From contig CANMSO010000003.1 of assembly GCA_947500545.1 (NCBI GenBank), forward strand, positions 124,001 through 188,000: a stretch of DNA of 64,000 nucleotides, read 5' to 3'. The position numbers and the translations under genes were made by a program. The stretch is from an uncultured Aquimarina sp. (GTDB taxonomy: Bacteria > Bacteroidota > Bacteroidia > Flavobacteriales > Flavobacteriaceae). This document shows positions 53,880-63,750 of this stretch, piece by piece; position 1 is the stretch's first letter; every line of letters begins with the position of its first letter. Below the pieces are notes generated by a model that had not been told where the DNA came from, ran no database searches, and worked only from the letters and a program-made list of their open reading frames with translations.

Positions 53880-55104
53880 TACTTACATACCAAAATTAAC
53901 TGCAGAGCAAAAATTTATGGGTAGTGTACTTGTTGTAAACGGAGGCAACTATCTATATAACCTAGCGCTGGGAAGAATCCTTGGCCCTGAGTTGTTTGCT
54001 GATGCTGCTTTGCTAATTACCTTTCTTTTGGTGTTATCATTTGTTGCAATGACATTTCAATTGGCAACAGCTAAATTCTCTGTATTATTCGAACAAAAAG
54101 TATTTACTAGTTTCGTAAATATCAGTTATAAATATGCCACCCTAGTTGGAGTTGTATTGGGTGCTTTATTAATACTATTCGCCAAAGATTTACAGTATAT
54201 CTTTAATACGCAATCTCACTTAATGTTTACCATATTTGGCTTTGGGGTTCCTATCTACTTTATTATGAGTGTGAATCGAGGTGTTTTTCAGGGAACTGAA
54301 AATTTTGAGAATCTTGCTATAACCTATCAAGGAGAAATGATGAGTAGGTTATTAATCACGTTACTATTCATATATGTTCTTCCTTTTCCTCCTGCTATTT
54401 CAATAGTTATAGGAATCATTATCTCATTTGTCATAGGATTGATTCCTTTTAAAGCAAAAAGAATTTCTCTTCTAAAAAAACATACATTATCAAAAAAACA
54501 CGCTAAACATGTGATTCGATTTTTTGTTCTGACTGCTTTTTATGAGTTGACGCAAATCATCATTAATAATAGTGACATTTTATTAGTAAAACATTACTTT
54601 GGAGAATATGACGCTGGATTATATGCCTCGTTGGCATTAATAGGACGAGTAGTGTACTTTGTAGCTTGGATATTTGTGATGCTATTATTACCCAAAGTGG
54701 TTCAAAAACAAAAAGACGGAGAATCTCACGCTCCAATACTTTTCAAGTATACAGGATATATAACGATACTGGCTACATCGATTATATTAGGGTGCTATTT
54801 ATTTCCTGAATTAGTAATTAATATACTTTTTGGATCTGATTATATCGCCATCGTTCCTTTATTGTGGAAATATGCAATCGCTACCTCACTATTTGCGATA
54901 TCAAACATCTTTGCATATTACTTTTTATCATTGGATAGATATATCCCTGTAGTATTATCTGGATTATTGGGGATCTCTCAGGTATTATTTATAGTATTCT
55001 TTCATGAATCACTAGCACAAGTAGTCACTATGCAGGTTATAGCCATGGGAATTCTATTAGCCGTACAACTGGTATATTTCTTCGTTCAGGGCATAAAGAA
55101 ATAA
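53869..55104 (+). CDS. Polysaccharide flippase (Wzx/PST-like)
   Basis: 411 residues, about 12 membrane helices, of the MATE-related polysaccharide transporter family. Typical N-terminus FMGSVLVVNGGNYLYNLALGRILGPELFADAALL and the central SVNRGVFQGTENFENLA. It should flip lipid-linked oligosaccharide across the inner membrane. Overlaps the STAS gene upstream and is followed by the glycosyltransferase unit with its own promoter. Confidence 0.85.
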   Translation: MTISTYIPKLTAEQKFMGSVLVVNGGNYLYNLALGRILGPELFADAALLITFLLVLSFVAMTFQLATAKFSVLFEQKVFTSFVNISYKYATLVGVVLGALLILFAKDLQYIFNTQSHLMFTIFGFGVPIYFIMSVNRGVFQGTENFENLAITYQGEMMSRLLITLLFIYVLPFPPAISIVIGIIISFVIGLIPFKAKRISLLKKHTLSKKHAKHVIRFFVLTAFYELTQIIINNSDILLVKHYFGEYDAGLYASLALIGRVVYFVAWIFVMLLLPKVVQKQKDGESHAPILFKYTGYITILATSIILGCYLFPELVINILFGSDYIAIVPLLWKYAIATSLFAISNIFAYYFLSLDRYIPVVLSGLLGISQVLFIVFFHESLAQVVTMQVIAMGILLAVQLVYFFVQGIKK

Positions 55105-55126
55105 AGTATAGATCGTGATATTTATA

Positions 55127-55196
55127 CCACTCATCTATACATAAACGCAACTCACCGAAACTTGCCCAATAAACAATTGATTTTGAATCATATTTG
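55127..55196 (+). promoter_or_regulatory. Site C: repeat pair and promoter of the GT4 gene
   Basis: CCACTCATCTA (55127-55137) and CAACTCACCGA (55148-55158), 21 bp apart. The second ends 30 bp before CATATTTG (55189-55196), the same box as Site B. Confidence 0.7.
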
Positions 55197-55220
55197 TAGT
55201 GTAACCCAAAAGAAACTACT

Positions 55221-56450
55221 ATGAAACTTGCAATTGTAACCGCGTATCCCCCTAGTAAAGTAACCTTGAATGAATATGCTTATCATTTGGTAAAACATTT
55301 TAGACAACAAACAGAGGTTTCAGAATTAGTGTTATTTACAGATGCAACACCAGAAGAAGCCGATATCCAATTCTCTGAAGAAGGATGTAAAGTTACAATT
55401 AAGCAGTGTTGGACATTTAACAGCTACACTAATGTTTTTTCTGTAATGAAGGCAGTGAAACAAACGGATCCAGATGCGGTTCTATTTAATCTTCAGTTCA
55501 TGAAATTTGGGGACAAGAAGATTGCAGCAGCTTTAGGATTACTATTGCCTTTACTTTGCAAGCTTAGAAAAATCCCAACTATCGTTTTATTACATAATAT
55601 CATGGAACAAGTGGACTTAAAAAGTGCGGGGTTCACAGAAAATAAAATCTTGCAAAAAGCTTACAGTTTTATAGGAACTACCCTTACTAAATTCATATTA
55701 GCTGCAGATACTGTAGCTGTAACTATAAACAAATATGTAGATATACTTGAAGAAAAATATAAGGCAGATAATATTACATTAATCCCTCACGGAACATTTG
55801 AACTGCCTTCGGCACCATCATACGAATTGCCTGAAGGTCCTCTAAAAGTAATGACTTTTGGAAAGTTTGGAACTTATAAAAAGGTTGAAATACTTATCGA
55901 AGCTGTTGAAAAAATAAGATCCAGAACCCAAGCCAATATAGAAATTGTAATTGCAGGAACCGATAACCCAAATGTTCCCGGATATCTGGAATCTATGAAA
56001 AAAAAGTATACTCATGTTACTCAATTAACTTTTACTGGATATGTGGCAGAAGAAGATGTCCCAACAATTTTTGGAGAAAGTGCTATGGTTGTATTTCCAT
56101 ATACTTCTACAACGGGAAGCTCTGGAGTATTGCATCAGGCAGGTAGTTACGGAAAGGCCGTTGTAATGCCTGATCTAGGAGACCTAAGCATTTTGGTAAA
56201 AGAAGAAGGGTATTGTGGTGAATTTTTTAACCCAGAATGTGTGGATAGTTTGGCTAATGCTATAGAAAATATAGTAATGAATGATGAATATAGAATCGCT
56301 CTAGGCAAAACCAATTATAAAGCTGCCACTGCGTATCCTATGAGTAGAATCACAGCAATGTATTTAGAAGAATTTATGAGTATTCAACAACAAAAAAGAC
56401 AACTATTAAAGTCTAAAAATGAGATCAATATTAAAAATATAACAACTTGA
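55221..56450 (+). CDS. Glycosyltransferase family 4
   Basis: 409 residues, GT-B fold. N-terminal domain begins LAIVTAYPPSKVTLNEYAYHL. The C-terminal donor-binding domain has LKVMTFGKFGTYKKVEILIEA and VVFPYTSTTGSSGVLHQAG, where family 4 enzymes use an E/x7/E-like nucleotide-sugar site. A retaining transferase using a nucleotide-sugar donor; sugar and acceptor are unknown. Has its own Site C promoter, so it is likely coregulated with the flippase. Confidence 0.85.
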   Translation: MKLAIVTAYPPSKVTLNEYAYHLVKHFRQQTEVSELVLFTDATPEEADIQFSEEGCKVTIKQCWTFNSYTNVFSVMKAVKQTDPDAVLFNLQFMKFGDKKIAAALGLLLPLLCKLRKIPTIVLLHNIMEQVDLKSAGFTENKILQKAYSFIGTTLTKFILAADTVAVTINKYVDILEEKYKADNITLIPHGTFELPSAPSYELPEGPLKVMTFGKFGTYKKVEILIEAVEKIRSRTQANIEIVIAGTDNPNVPGYLESMKKKYTHVTQLTFTGYVAEEDVPTIFGESAMVVFPYTSTTGSSGVLHQAGSYGKAVVMPDLGDLSILVKEEGYCGEFFNPECVDSLANAIENIVMNDEYRIALGKTNYKAATAYPMSRITAMYLEEFMSIQQQKRQLLKSKNEINIKNITT

Positions 56451-56483
56451 TTACCCTTAAAGTTGTCGCCTCGTCATGAATGC

Positions 56484-56515
56484 AAAACACCTACAAATAA
56501 TATGGGTGTTTTTTT
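56484..56515. terminator. Bidirectional terminator
   Basis: Stem AAAACACC/GGTGTTTT with a 13-nt loop and T tract, between the GT4 gene and the convergent GH operon. Confidence 0.8.
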
Positions 56516-58061
56516 AGTTATCTGAAAACTCAAAAGCCGCCTTCCTATTTCCTTCAGCATCAATAAACCCAAAGTGTTTTTGTTTGTGTTTCCGCCAAGG
56601 CAAACTTCCTACTACTGATTGGGGTACTTCTTCAAAATCATACAAGGTCCAGGAGAGGTAATGAATATTTTGACCTTTGATTATTTCTTGAAATTGTTTG
56701 TGATAATTAGCCTGCTTTTTTTCTGAGTTTCCAAAAGGACTCCAAAACCCTCGGTTACTAGACACTCCAAATTCTTGTAATATCAGAGGCTTATTTATGT
56801 TGGCATTCAACCCTTTGTATGCCTCTTCAAAAACATCAATATCCTGATAGTAATGAAAAGAGACAAAATCCACCTCATCTTGTAAAATACTGGCTGATGC
56901 TATATCAGACCACCCAATAGTAACCAAATGATTTGGATCGTATTGTTTTATTTGAAGCATCATTTCGCGTAGCCATGCTACCACGTTTTCTTGTCCTCTA
57001 CTTTCAAAATCAAGGTTAGGTTCATTTTTAATATCCCATGCAAGAATTGCTCTATGATTTTTAAATGCACTCACAATTTGCTCTGCATGGCGATGTGTTA
57101 ATGTCCAATCTAACACGGAGTAGTCACCATAAAAATCAAACAAAGTAACAATCACTTTCAAATCCTTAGCTTCAGCTTGATCTAATACCTGTTCTAGTTT
57201 TTGTAATTTCTCTTTGGTTACTGCTGCTTTTCCAAAGTCTTCATACTGCACAAAGATTCGAATGGTATTAAGACCCATAGTTTTTATAATATCAAAATCT
57301 TTTGCAATCACATTTATTTCGAAACCATCACCAAACATATCCCATGGTGTATTTTGCGGGTAATAATTGATCCCCTTAATTTGAAATTCTTGATTATCAA
57401 CATAGATTTTAGTACCAATTACTTGTGCTATTTTTTCTGTTTGGAGGCTGTCTTTTGGTATCTGACTTTCTTTTTTTATCATATGTCGTATACGCCAAAA
57501 ACCATCTTCTAGCAATAGCATCACCTGATAGTCTGATAGTATTTTGGTTTCTAATAGCAACTCATTTTTTTGAAGTACTTGTTGATACTCATTTACATTT
57601 TTATCTGTCAAAACAGCCAATTGACCATCTTCACTATAAAAATCCAATACTAGATTATGATTAGTAGTCGTTCCTTTTACAATTATATCCTTTTTCCGAT
57701 TTGATTCAAGGCCTTTTATTATATCCTGCTGTGCACTGGTGGTATAATAATCATTGATCCCTTTGGTCAAATTGGTTTGATACGCCACTTGACGTACATA
57801 CCATGCATTGAGATAATCTTTCTCTATATCAAGTAGTGTTTGTTTCTGTATAGTTCGCCCCGGATTAGTAGTATCTTCCCAAATCACTTTTGGCAAATAC
57901 ACTTGCTCCTGATTTAAAGTTATATGTAGCATAGACGATCTGTCGGCCCCGGTATTGAGATACGATAGCACTTGACCAATTCCAAAAAGAATTAATATGA
58001 TAACCCCAATAAAGGAACTAATTATCAATGTTCTGTATATGTTCTTACTCCAACCTATCAT
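56514..58061 (-). CDS. Membrane-anchored GH5-like glycoside hydrolase
   Basis: 515 residues. One N-terminal membrane anchor (about 12-32) is followed by an unassigned region with an NTF2-like feel (about 75-205). A TIM-barrel catalytic domain (about 225-515) then has the acid/base Glu347 in DIKNEPN and the nucleophile Glu430 in ILQEFGVS, the clan A layout of GH5. It may trim or release the polysaccharide at the periplasmic face. It overlaps the Ig-like gene upstream (ATGA). Confidence 0.8.
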   Translation of the reverse strand: MIGWSKNIYRTLIISSFIGVIILILFGIGQVLSYLNTGADRSSMLHITLNQEQVYLPKVIWEDTTNPGRTIQKQTLLDIEKDYLNAWYVRQVAYQTNLTKGINDYYTTSAQQDIIKGLESNRKKDIIVKGTTTNHNLVLDFYSEDGQLAVLTDKNVNEYQQVLQKNELLLETKILSDYQVMLLLEDGFWRIRHMIKKESQIPKDSLQTEKIAQVIGTKIYVDNQEFQIKGINYYPQNTPWDMFGDGFEINVIAKDFDIIKTMGLNTIRIFVQYEDFGKAAVTKEKLQKLEQVLDQAEAKDLKVIVTLFDFYGDYSVLDWTLTHRHAEQIVSAFKNHRAILAWDIKNEPNLDFESRGQENVVAWLREMMLQIKQYDPNHLVTIGWSDIASASILQDEVDFVSFHYYQDIDVFEEAYKGLNANINKPLILQEFGVSSNRGFWSPFGNSEKKQANYHKQFQEIIKGQNIHYLSWTLYDFEEVPQSVVGSLPWRKHKQKHFGFIDAEGNRKAAFEFSDN

Positions 58062-59278
58062 TGTAGTTTCTTATTCTTATATTCTTTTTGAACACCTAAA
58101 GCTTTAATTTCGACATCATAATTTCCTGAAGGATAAAAACCCTCTTCAAGATTAAATTGAACTACTCCATCAGATGATGTTTTAATTTTGGTTTCTAGAT
58201 CCTCGCCATCTTGAGATATTTTTAGTGTTACGACAGCTCCATCGGGAATCAATTGATCCATAAAACTTAATAACGGTCCAACACTAATCTTGCGATTACT
58301 TTTGGTAAATATCACATCAAAATCTTCTAGTACTGATTTATATTCAAGACTCAGCATATTGCTTTTGGCTATTCCTGGTACAAAAGCTCTAACCTCCCAA
58401 ATATCTTTATGATCAGGATGTAAGATTTTGGCAATTGCTTTACCATTAATAGTACTTCCTTGTGTTTGTAAAATTGATCCGTTTATATCTTTTATAATAA
58501 ACGCCACCAATGTACCATCACTAATAATGTTGCCATACCTATCTTTTAGCACAGAGGTAATAAATTTGGTGATTTGATTACCATCAGCATAAGGGTGTTT
58601 TCGCTCACTACTAATTTGAAAATCTTCTGAAAGTGAAGGAAATATTTCAATCGAAAACTCTTTTGATGCCTTATCACCAACTTTTGATGACAATAACATT
58701 CTTCCAGATTGATTATATGAGTATATCGTTGACCATCCTATCATGTCTTTACTATATAGCGTTTCTTCATTTTCAATATCCAAAAACTGATGCTTTATTT
58801 GTATTGCCGTGCTATCTGGCAATGGATTATCATAAGAATCTGTTGGAATAATTACGTGCATTGTAAAATCTTTACCCCCTGCGGTAATACTTGGAGGGCC
58901 AATATAGGACGCTAGTTGTATTGATTTTTCTTTTCTGGTCTTTACTCTAATTTTACTTTGATAAAGGGTTTTTGAATTATATACTAACTCATAATTGATG
59001 AGTCCTTTTTTCTCGCAAACAAATTCTGGAACAATAAAATGACCTGTATCCGATTCAATAATAGTACTACCAAAAGCAGTATGCAAAAAAAGCTGGGTTT
59101 TGACTGATGCTGACAGTTCAAAATCTAAAACAATATCACTTCCAGCTTCAAACACTTCTTCCTCTGTTTGTAATATGGCTACAGCCTCTTTTGACTCAGA
59201 TACCACAGCCTTAAAACCTATGCTGCAAATTAGCAGCATAGGGATACAAAAGATGATATATTTTTGTTTCTTACTCAT
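58058..59278 (-). CDS. Ig-like (invasin/Big-type) envelope protein
   Basis: 406 residues with an N-terminal membrane anchor or signal (about 7-27). The rest is beta-rich and contains repeated Ig-like motifs (YGNIISDGTLVAFIIKD, DGVVQFNLEEG, SITAGGKDFTMHV). No catalytic residues. It is translationally coupled to the GH gene (ATGA) and the membrane glycosyltransferase-like gene (TAATG), so it probably helps hold or guide polysaccharide. Confidence 0.7.
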   Translation of the reverse strand: MSKKQKYIIFCIPMLLICSIGFKAVVSESKEAVAILQTEEEVFEAGSDIVLDFELSASVKTQLFLHTAFGSTIIESDTGHFIVPEFVCEKKGLINYELVYNSKTLYQSKIRVKTRKEKSIQLASYIGPPSITAGGKDFTMHVIIPTDSYDNPLPDSTAIQIKHQFLDIENEETLYSKDMIGWSTIYSYNQSGRMLLSSKVGDKASKEFSIEIFPSLSEDFQISSERKHPYADGNQITKFITSVLKDRYGNIISDGTLVAFIIKDINGSILQTQGSTINGKAIAKILHPDHKDIWEVRAFVPGIAKSNMLSLEYKSVLEDFDVIFTKSNRKISVGPLLSFMDQLIPDGAVVTLKISQDGEDLETKIKTSSDGVVQFNLEEGFYPSGNYDVEIKALGVQKEYKNKKLQ

Positions 59279-62200
59279 TAATTTGGGGATCCTATATATG
59301 AGTTAATCTCAATTTTAATATAACTAAAGCCTTTTCCTTGTACAGGTAAAAGCTGGGCCGATTGATACATTAATTCTCGATCTGGTACAACTTTTTTACT
59401 AATCTCTTTATTCGATAATCCGTTTACAAAAACGTAATCCAAATCTTCATTGATGGGTTCTATACGTTTTAAATCCAAAAAATGATAATCAAAATATTGT
59501 TTCCGCTGTGGGCGTATACCCTCTTGCAAATATTGATGATCCACCCAAAGCAATTTTTTCTTCTCGTCATAATATGAAACCAATAACTGCCCAATGGTTA
59601 CTTCTTGTAATCCAGAATTAAAAAGAACACCTTTGATTTGACCTTCTTCTATTGAAATATCATTAATAGTTACACCTTTATAGAGATCAACGGTAGCTAC
59701 ATTTCCCGCACATTGAAGGTCAAATTTTGCTGGTATATCTTTTAATGTCAATGGGGTAAACTCATTAGGATCAAATGTTCCCGGCTTTATCTCTTCTCTA
59801 TTCATCCAAGCAATACCTTCAAAATTAATACGGAAACTAGTAGTTTCTTTTGGGATTAGTTTGTGTTTCATTTGATGCTTAGCATTATAGACTGCTAATC
59901 TTTTGTCATTACTATTATATAATGTTCCTGTAACTACTACATCTGCCGGAACATTATCAACATTTTGTAGCTCTCCAATAATATAGTACTGTCCATCATT
60001 TTGAATTATTTTTGCCTGAAGCACTTCTAAAACAGGCTGTTTTAGAACATCTTCATGATGTGTTTGTTCAGACGTTATTCTTCTACGCCCATGATTATAA
60101 AAAGTAGTGATATTTTCGGCAAATAATTGATCTGGCGGAATGTCTAAATCATAATCTAATGGTTTCAAAAACCACTTGTTGTTTTGTTTTACCAATTCAT
60201 GATAAAAGATTTTATTTATTTTTTCTAAAGGAGTAATCCAATTGGTAATTGCCTTTACCTTGGCGATACTATCATTTTGAGTAGTGATTTCTATTTTAAT
60301 TTCATCAAGTTTAGCATACGAACTTAACAAGCCATCTGTAACTGAAACTTCCATCATATACTGATCTATAGTTTTATTACTTTTGGGGTCTAAATAAGAA
60401 TGAGCTCTAGTAAATTCTTTGAAATCCAACGCATCATAATATGCTGCCACTGTATTTTCCGGACTAATTTGAGTTGCATTCTTTAAATAAAATAGGTACA
60501 TCCCATAGGCAAAAACCAATAACATTAAAAACCCCCAGATATGGGATATCTTAAATATCTTTTGCTTAAAATCCTGATATGGTATTCCAAACTTCAAATA
60601 CTCTGGTATAATAATCCTCGAAGATTTTAAAACTCGTATCCACAACATTTGAATATTTAATATAAAAGCCAACAAGGCTGTGGTAATTGGTATTAATCCC
60701 CACATCAGTTTTTGAAATGTTGCGACATCTTCTTTTGGTAAAATACTAGATAGCGGAGGGATATTTAATTTTTCCCAAACCATGATTCCATTTTCTAATT
60801 GACGTAATCGTTGCCATCCACAGAAATATAGGATTGGGTCATAGAACTTATCATTAGAAAACACATATTTTAAATTGTACTTCTCTGGGACAGCCAAAAA
60901 TTGTTGCAAAGAGCCTATTCCCTCTACTCCTCTAAATTTTGAATTTTCTAGCCGTTCTACAGCCCGTGTTGTTAATTCTGGTAATCGTCTCGCCGAGTGA
61001 TAATTACCATCAACTGTCATTGCTTGCGTTTGCGTCGAAAGCCAGGCCATTTGATCTCCAAAACCTAATGGCAGATACCGCCAATGATCATGTTGATCTT
61101 GCTTTAAAAAATTAAGAATAGGTAACATCTTGATTTCTTGAGGTTGTGATGGTCTAAAATATCCTAAGCTCATTGTAAACACAGCCATAAAAATGAATGC
61201 TCCTGCTAAAAGGCCTCCAAGAACTCTATGGTATATTCCTCCAAATCTATTTTGAATGAATTGCTTTAAATCTCCTTCAACAAAACGAAATACAAATTCG
61301 CCAAATATAGGGAGAGCCATTATAGATCCCCAAAGCGTAAATCTATCTAAAGTAAGAATGTTAAAGGCGTTTTCTCCCAGTATCATTCTAGGGATTGGAG
61401 TAGTACCCCCTGTACCCAGAATGGTTAATAATGAAATTGACATACCGAAAAATAAATATCGCTTGCTAAAAAAACGATACCAAATATATGGGAGTATAAA
61501 TAATAGAACACCCCAAGGGATTAAAAAGAATACTAACCCAGAAGAAGTTATTTCAAAAAAATTATCGCGAGAGCCATGAGGAATAGGCACCTGAGTAATG
61601 GGATTGTTCTTTGTATTGATCCAATAGGGTAAAATACATATTATAATTAAAATCAGAGAACCTATTCCAAAACTTACGATTCTCTTAAAAAGCTGGAAAA
61701 ACGTTTTCAAGAAAATCGAAAAAGTAACCTCCTTAAATGAAGTTACTTTTTCCCTAGATGTATCCATAATCACCATTCCAATTAGAGGAAAAATAAAAAA
61801 TATCATCCCAAAAATAGGAGTGACATGATGAGAGGTTACCGTAACAGCGATAAGACTTAAAGAAGTAATCAAATATCTATATCTCCCTGTCTTAATCCAT
61901 AAATAAATCTCAGGTAGTGCATGCATCAATATCGAAATGCCCACAATACTTGGCAATTGACCAAAAATATGTAATGTCTCGACAAATGAAGAAGAAAAGA
62001 CAGCAAGAATAGCAGCATAACCTGCAATAGTTCTATTAGAAATTATGAGCAATGTAAATCGATATATCCCAGTAACAAAGAGTAAAACAGCAAGAATCGC
62101 TACTACAAACAATCCAAATTTCAACCCTCCAACATATGACAATAATGCAATAATTTGATGTACTAACGGGGGATATCCCATCACTGTAAACCCTGTATAC

Positions 62201-62376
62201 CAACTATAATTCCATGGTTCAAACCAACTACTAGCGTAATGATCTGCAAAAAACAAATGAATCAACGCATCATATGTAGATTCTAATGTAAAGAATATAC
62301 TGGTACCATGAAAAACCACTCCAATTAATAGCGCGCTGATTAAATACTTGTTCGTAGTTTTTTTGTCTATATCCAA
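59278..62376 (-). CDS. GT-C-like membrane glycosyltransferase (PTPS_related)
   Basis: 1032 residues. The N-terminal half (about 1-570) has about 12 membrane helices. The first loop reads STYDALIHLFFADHYASSW, like the acidic first-loop motif of GT-C enzymes, and the layout resembles the PTPS_related membrane family. The soluble C-terminal region (about 620-1032) includes an NTF2-like stretch and beta domains. It would use polyprenyl-phosphate sugar from the GT2 enzyme at 62.5 kb. The start codon is TTG (62376); no in-frame ATG is near. Confidence 0.7.
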   Translation of the reverse strand: MDIDKKTTNKYLISALLIGVVFHGTSIFFTLESTYDALIHLFFADHYASSWFEPWNYSWYTGFTVMGYPPLVHQIIALLSYVGGLKFGLFVVAILAVLLFVTGIYRFTLLIISNRTIAGYAAILAVFSSSFVETLHIFGQLPSIVGISILMHALPEIYLWIKTGRYRYLITSLSLIAVTVTSHHVTPIFGMIFFIFPLIGMVIMDTSREKVTSFKEVTFSIFLKTFFQLFKRIVSFGIGSLILIIICILPYWINTKNNPITQVPIPHGSRDNFFEITSSGLVFFLIPWGVLLFILPYIWYRFFSKRYLFFGMSISLLTILGTGGTTPIPRMILGENAFNILTLDRFTLWGSIMALPIFGEFVFRFVEGDLKQFIQNRFGGIYHRVLGGLLAGAFIFMAVFTMSLGYFRPSQPQEIKMLPILNFLKQDQHDHWRYLPLGFGDQMAWLSTQTQAMTVDGNYHSARRLPELTTRAVERLENSKFRGVEGIGSLQQFLAVPEKYNLKYVFSNDKFYDPILYFCGWQRLRQLENGIMVWEKLNIPPLSSILPKEDVATFQKLMWGLIPITTALLAFILNIQMLWIRVLKSSRIIIPEYLKFGIPYQDFKQKIFKISHIWGFLMLLVFAYGMYLFYLKNATQISPENTVAAYYDALDFKEFTRAHSYLDPKSNKTIDQYMMEVSVTDGLLSSYAKLDEIKIEITTQNDSIAKVKAITNWITPLEKINKIFYHELVKQNNKWFLKPLDYDLDIPPDQLFAENITTFYNHGRRRITSEQTHHEDVLKQPVLEVLQAKIIQNDGQYYIIGELQNVDNVPADVVVTGTLYNSNDKRLAVYNAKHQMKHKLIPKETTSFRINFEGIAWMNREEIKPGTFDPNEFTPLTLKDIPAKFDLQCAGNVATVDLYKGVTINDISIEEGQIKGVLFNSGLQEVTIGQLLVSYYDEKKKLLWVDHQYLQEGIRPQRKQYFDYHFLDLKRIEPINEDLDYVFVNGLSNKEISKKVVPDRELMYQSAQLLPVQGKGFSYIKIEINSYIGSPN

Positions 62377-62429
62377 AGTGTAAATGTTCTGATATTTAAA
62401 TATACAACAAAGGTTTCAGTTTCGACCAG

Positions 62430-62520
62430 TAGTATATCTATCGATAAAAACCATTCACCGACAGTAATCTTCAAGTCAACGAATTACAACATTTCCAGAC
62501 GTCAGTCAGACCTAATTTTG
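62430..62520 (+). promoter_or_regulatory. Site D: repeats and promoter of the GT2 gene (divergent region)
   Basis: TAGTATATCTA (62430-62440, weak), CCATTCACCGA (62451-62461) and CAAGTCAACGA (62472-62482), 21 bp apart. The last ends 30 bp before TAATTTTG (62513-62520, exact TAnnTTTG). It lies in the divergent gap, so it may also affect the minus-strand GT-C operon. Confidence 0.68.
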
Positions 62521-62544
62521 AATTGTAACCCAAAATAATCTACT

Positions 62545-63366
62545 ATGAAAACTGGAATAATCATACCGTGTTATAATGAAGAAAAGAGATTACATGTAAC
62601 TGCTTTTTTAAGCTTCATCAAAAAAGAAAACGATTTTCATTTATGCTTTGTCAATGATGGAAGTAAAGATGATACTATTTCTGTATTAAAAGAAATCCAA
62701 ACATCTAACCCTTATAAAGTAAGTGTTATTGATATCAAAAAAAATGCCGGTAAAGCTTCTGCTGTAAGAGCAGGAGCTAGATACCTTCATAGCAGAGGTG
62801 ATATCGAATTTATTGGTTTTATAGACGCTGATCTTTCTACAGATTTTAATGATTTTGATGATCTAGTAAAAACTCTAAAATCTAATGGTGAGTTAAGTAT
62901 GGTATTTGGTTCAAGGGCCAAAGATGCCTCAAAAGGTATCGAAAAAGATACCATGAGAGCATTATTTTCTAAAATCATTAAACTGTTGGTCTTTTTCATT
63001 CTAAGATTACCTATAGAAGATACCCAATGTGGAGCAAAAGTATTTAGAGCAAAACTAGTCCCTGTATTGTTCAAAAGAAATTTCTTTAGTAGATGGTTAT
63101 TTGACGTGGAGATGTTTTTAAGAATGAAAAAACATTTTGGGAAAGTTGTTATTCTAAATAAGATATATGAGCAACCGCTTCAAAGATGGGTACACATGGA
63201 TGACTCAAAACTTGGGATTAAAGATTCGCTAGAAATCCCATACCGATTATTATCGATTTGGTTTAATTATAATGTGCTTCAAAACTTAAGTTATTCAAAC
63301 AAAACACAGATAAAAGAACAAAATATAGAAATATTTGGAACACCAACTAAAGCTTTAGCAGCTTAA
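62545..63366 (+). CDS. Polyprenyl-phosphate glycosyltransferase, GT2 family
   Basis: 273 residues of the DPM1-like GT2 family, making a polyprenyl-phosphate sugar from a nucleotide sugar. Motifs: IIPCYNEEKRL, VNDGSKDDT, the DxD FIDADLSTDF and the acceptor-helix region LPIEDTQCGAKVFRA. No C-terminal membrane helices, though a short hydrophobic patch is at about 145-160. It is the natural partner of the GT-C-like protein encoded divergently, and shares Site D. Confidence 0.85.
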   Translation: MKTGIIIPCYNEEKRLHVTAFLSFIKKENDFHLCFVNDGSKDDTISVLKEIQTSNPYKVSVIDIKKNAGKASAVRAGARYLHSRGDIEFIGFIDADLSTDFNDFDDLVKTLKSNGELSMVFGSRAKDASKGIEKDTMRALFSKIIKLLVFFILRLPIEDTQCGAKVFRAKLVPVLFKRNFFSRWLFDVEMFLRMKKHFGKVVILNKIYEQPLQRWVHMDDSKLGIKDSLEIPYRLLSIWFNYNVLQNLSYSNKTQIKEQNIEIFGTPTKALAA

Positions 63367-63438
63367 CTTATAAACCTTAAATATTTATTTAATGATCAAC
63401 AATACTTCAGAGTTTAAATTAATAACAAATATAAAAGC

Positions 63439-63484
63439 AAGAAACAAACCCCAATCGACCATACTCGATTGGGGTTTGTTTCTT
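63439..63484. terminator. Bidirectional terminator, perfect 20-bp inverted repeat
   Basis: Arms of 20 bp (63439-63458 and 63465-63484) with core ACCCCAATCGA/TCGATTGGGGT around a 6-nt loop. Poly-T appears only as short runs. It lies between GT2 and the convergent TonB receptor gene. Confidence 0.8.
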
Positions 63485-63750
63485 ATTATGCACCGCTACA
63501 ATTAGGATAAAATCTTTTAACCGCCAAATTGATGTTTTCTTACACATAGGCTTCGGGCGGGTAGATTTGAGTGATCTTATGATTGGTCAAACAAACCGTT
63601 TCATTACAATCATTACGGTGAAAATGCAAATGCAAATCTTTATTCGGCTCGCAGTTGCAAACTTACTCGCGCAAGGCATATTTTGTTATTCCTGTTACAT
63701 CATCAATATGGAGTACAAACTCTTTTTTATAACTACCCTTGCTTTCTTAT
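63485..63750. other. Intergenic stretch with no recognised gene
   Basis: About 265 bp between the terminator and the stop of the TonB receptor gene. A 78-codon plus-strand frame begins at 63567 but has no family likeness and runs antisense into the receptor end, so I do not call it. No structured element or promoter was found. Confidence 0.4.
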
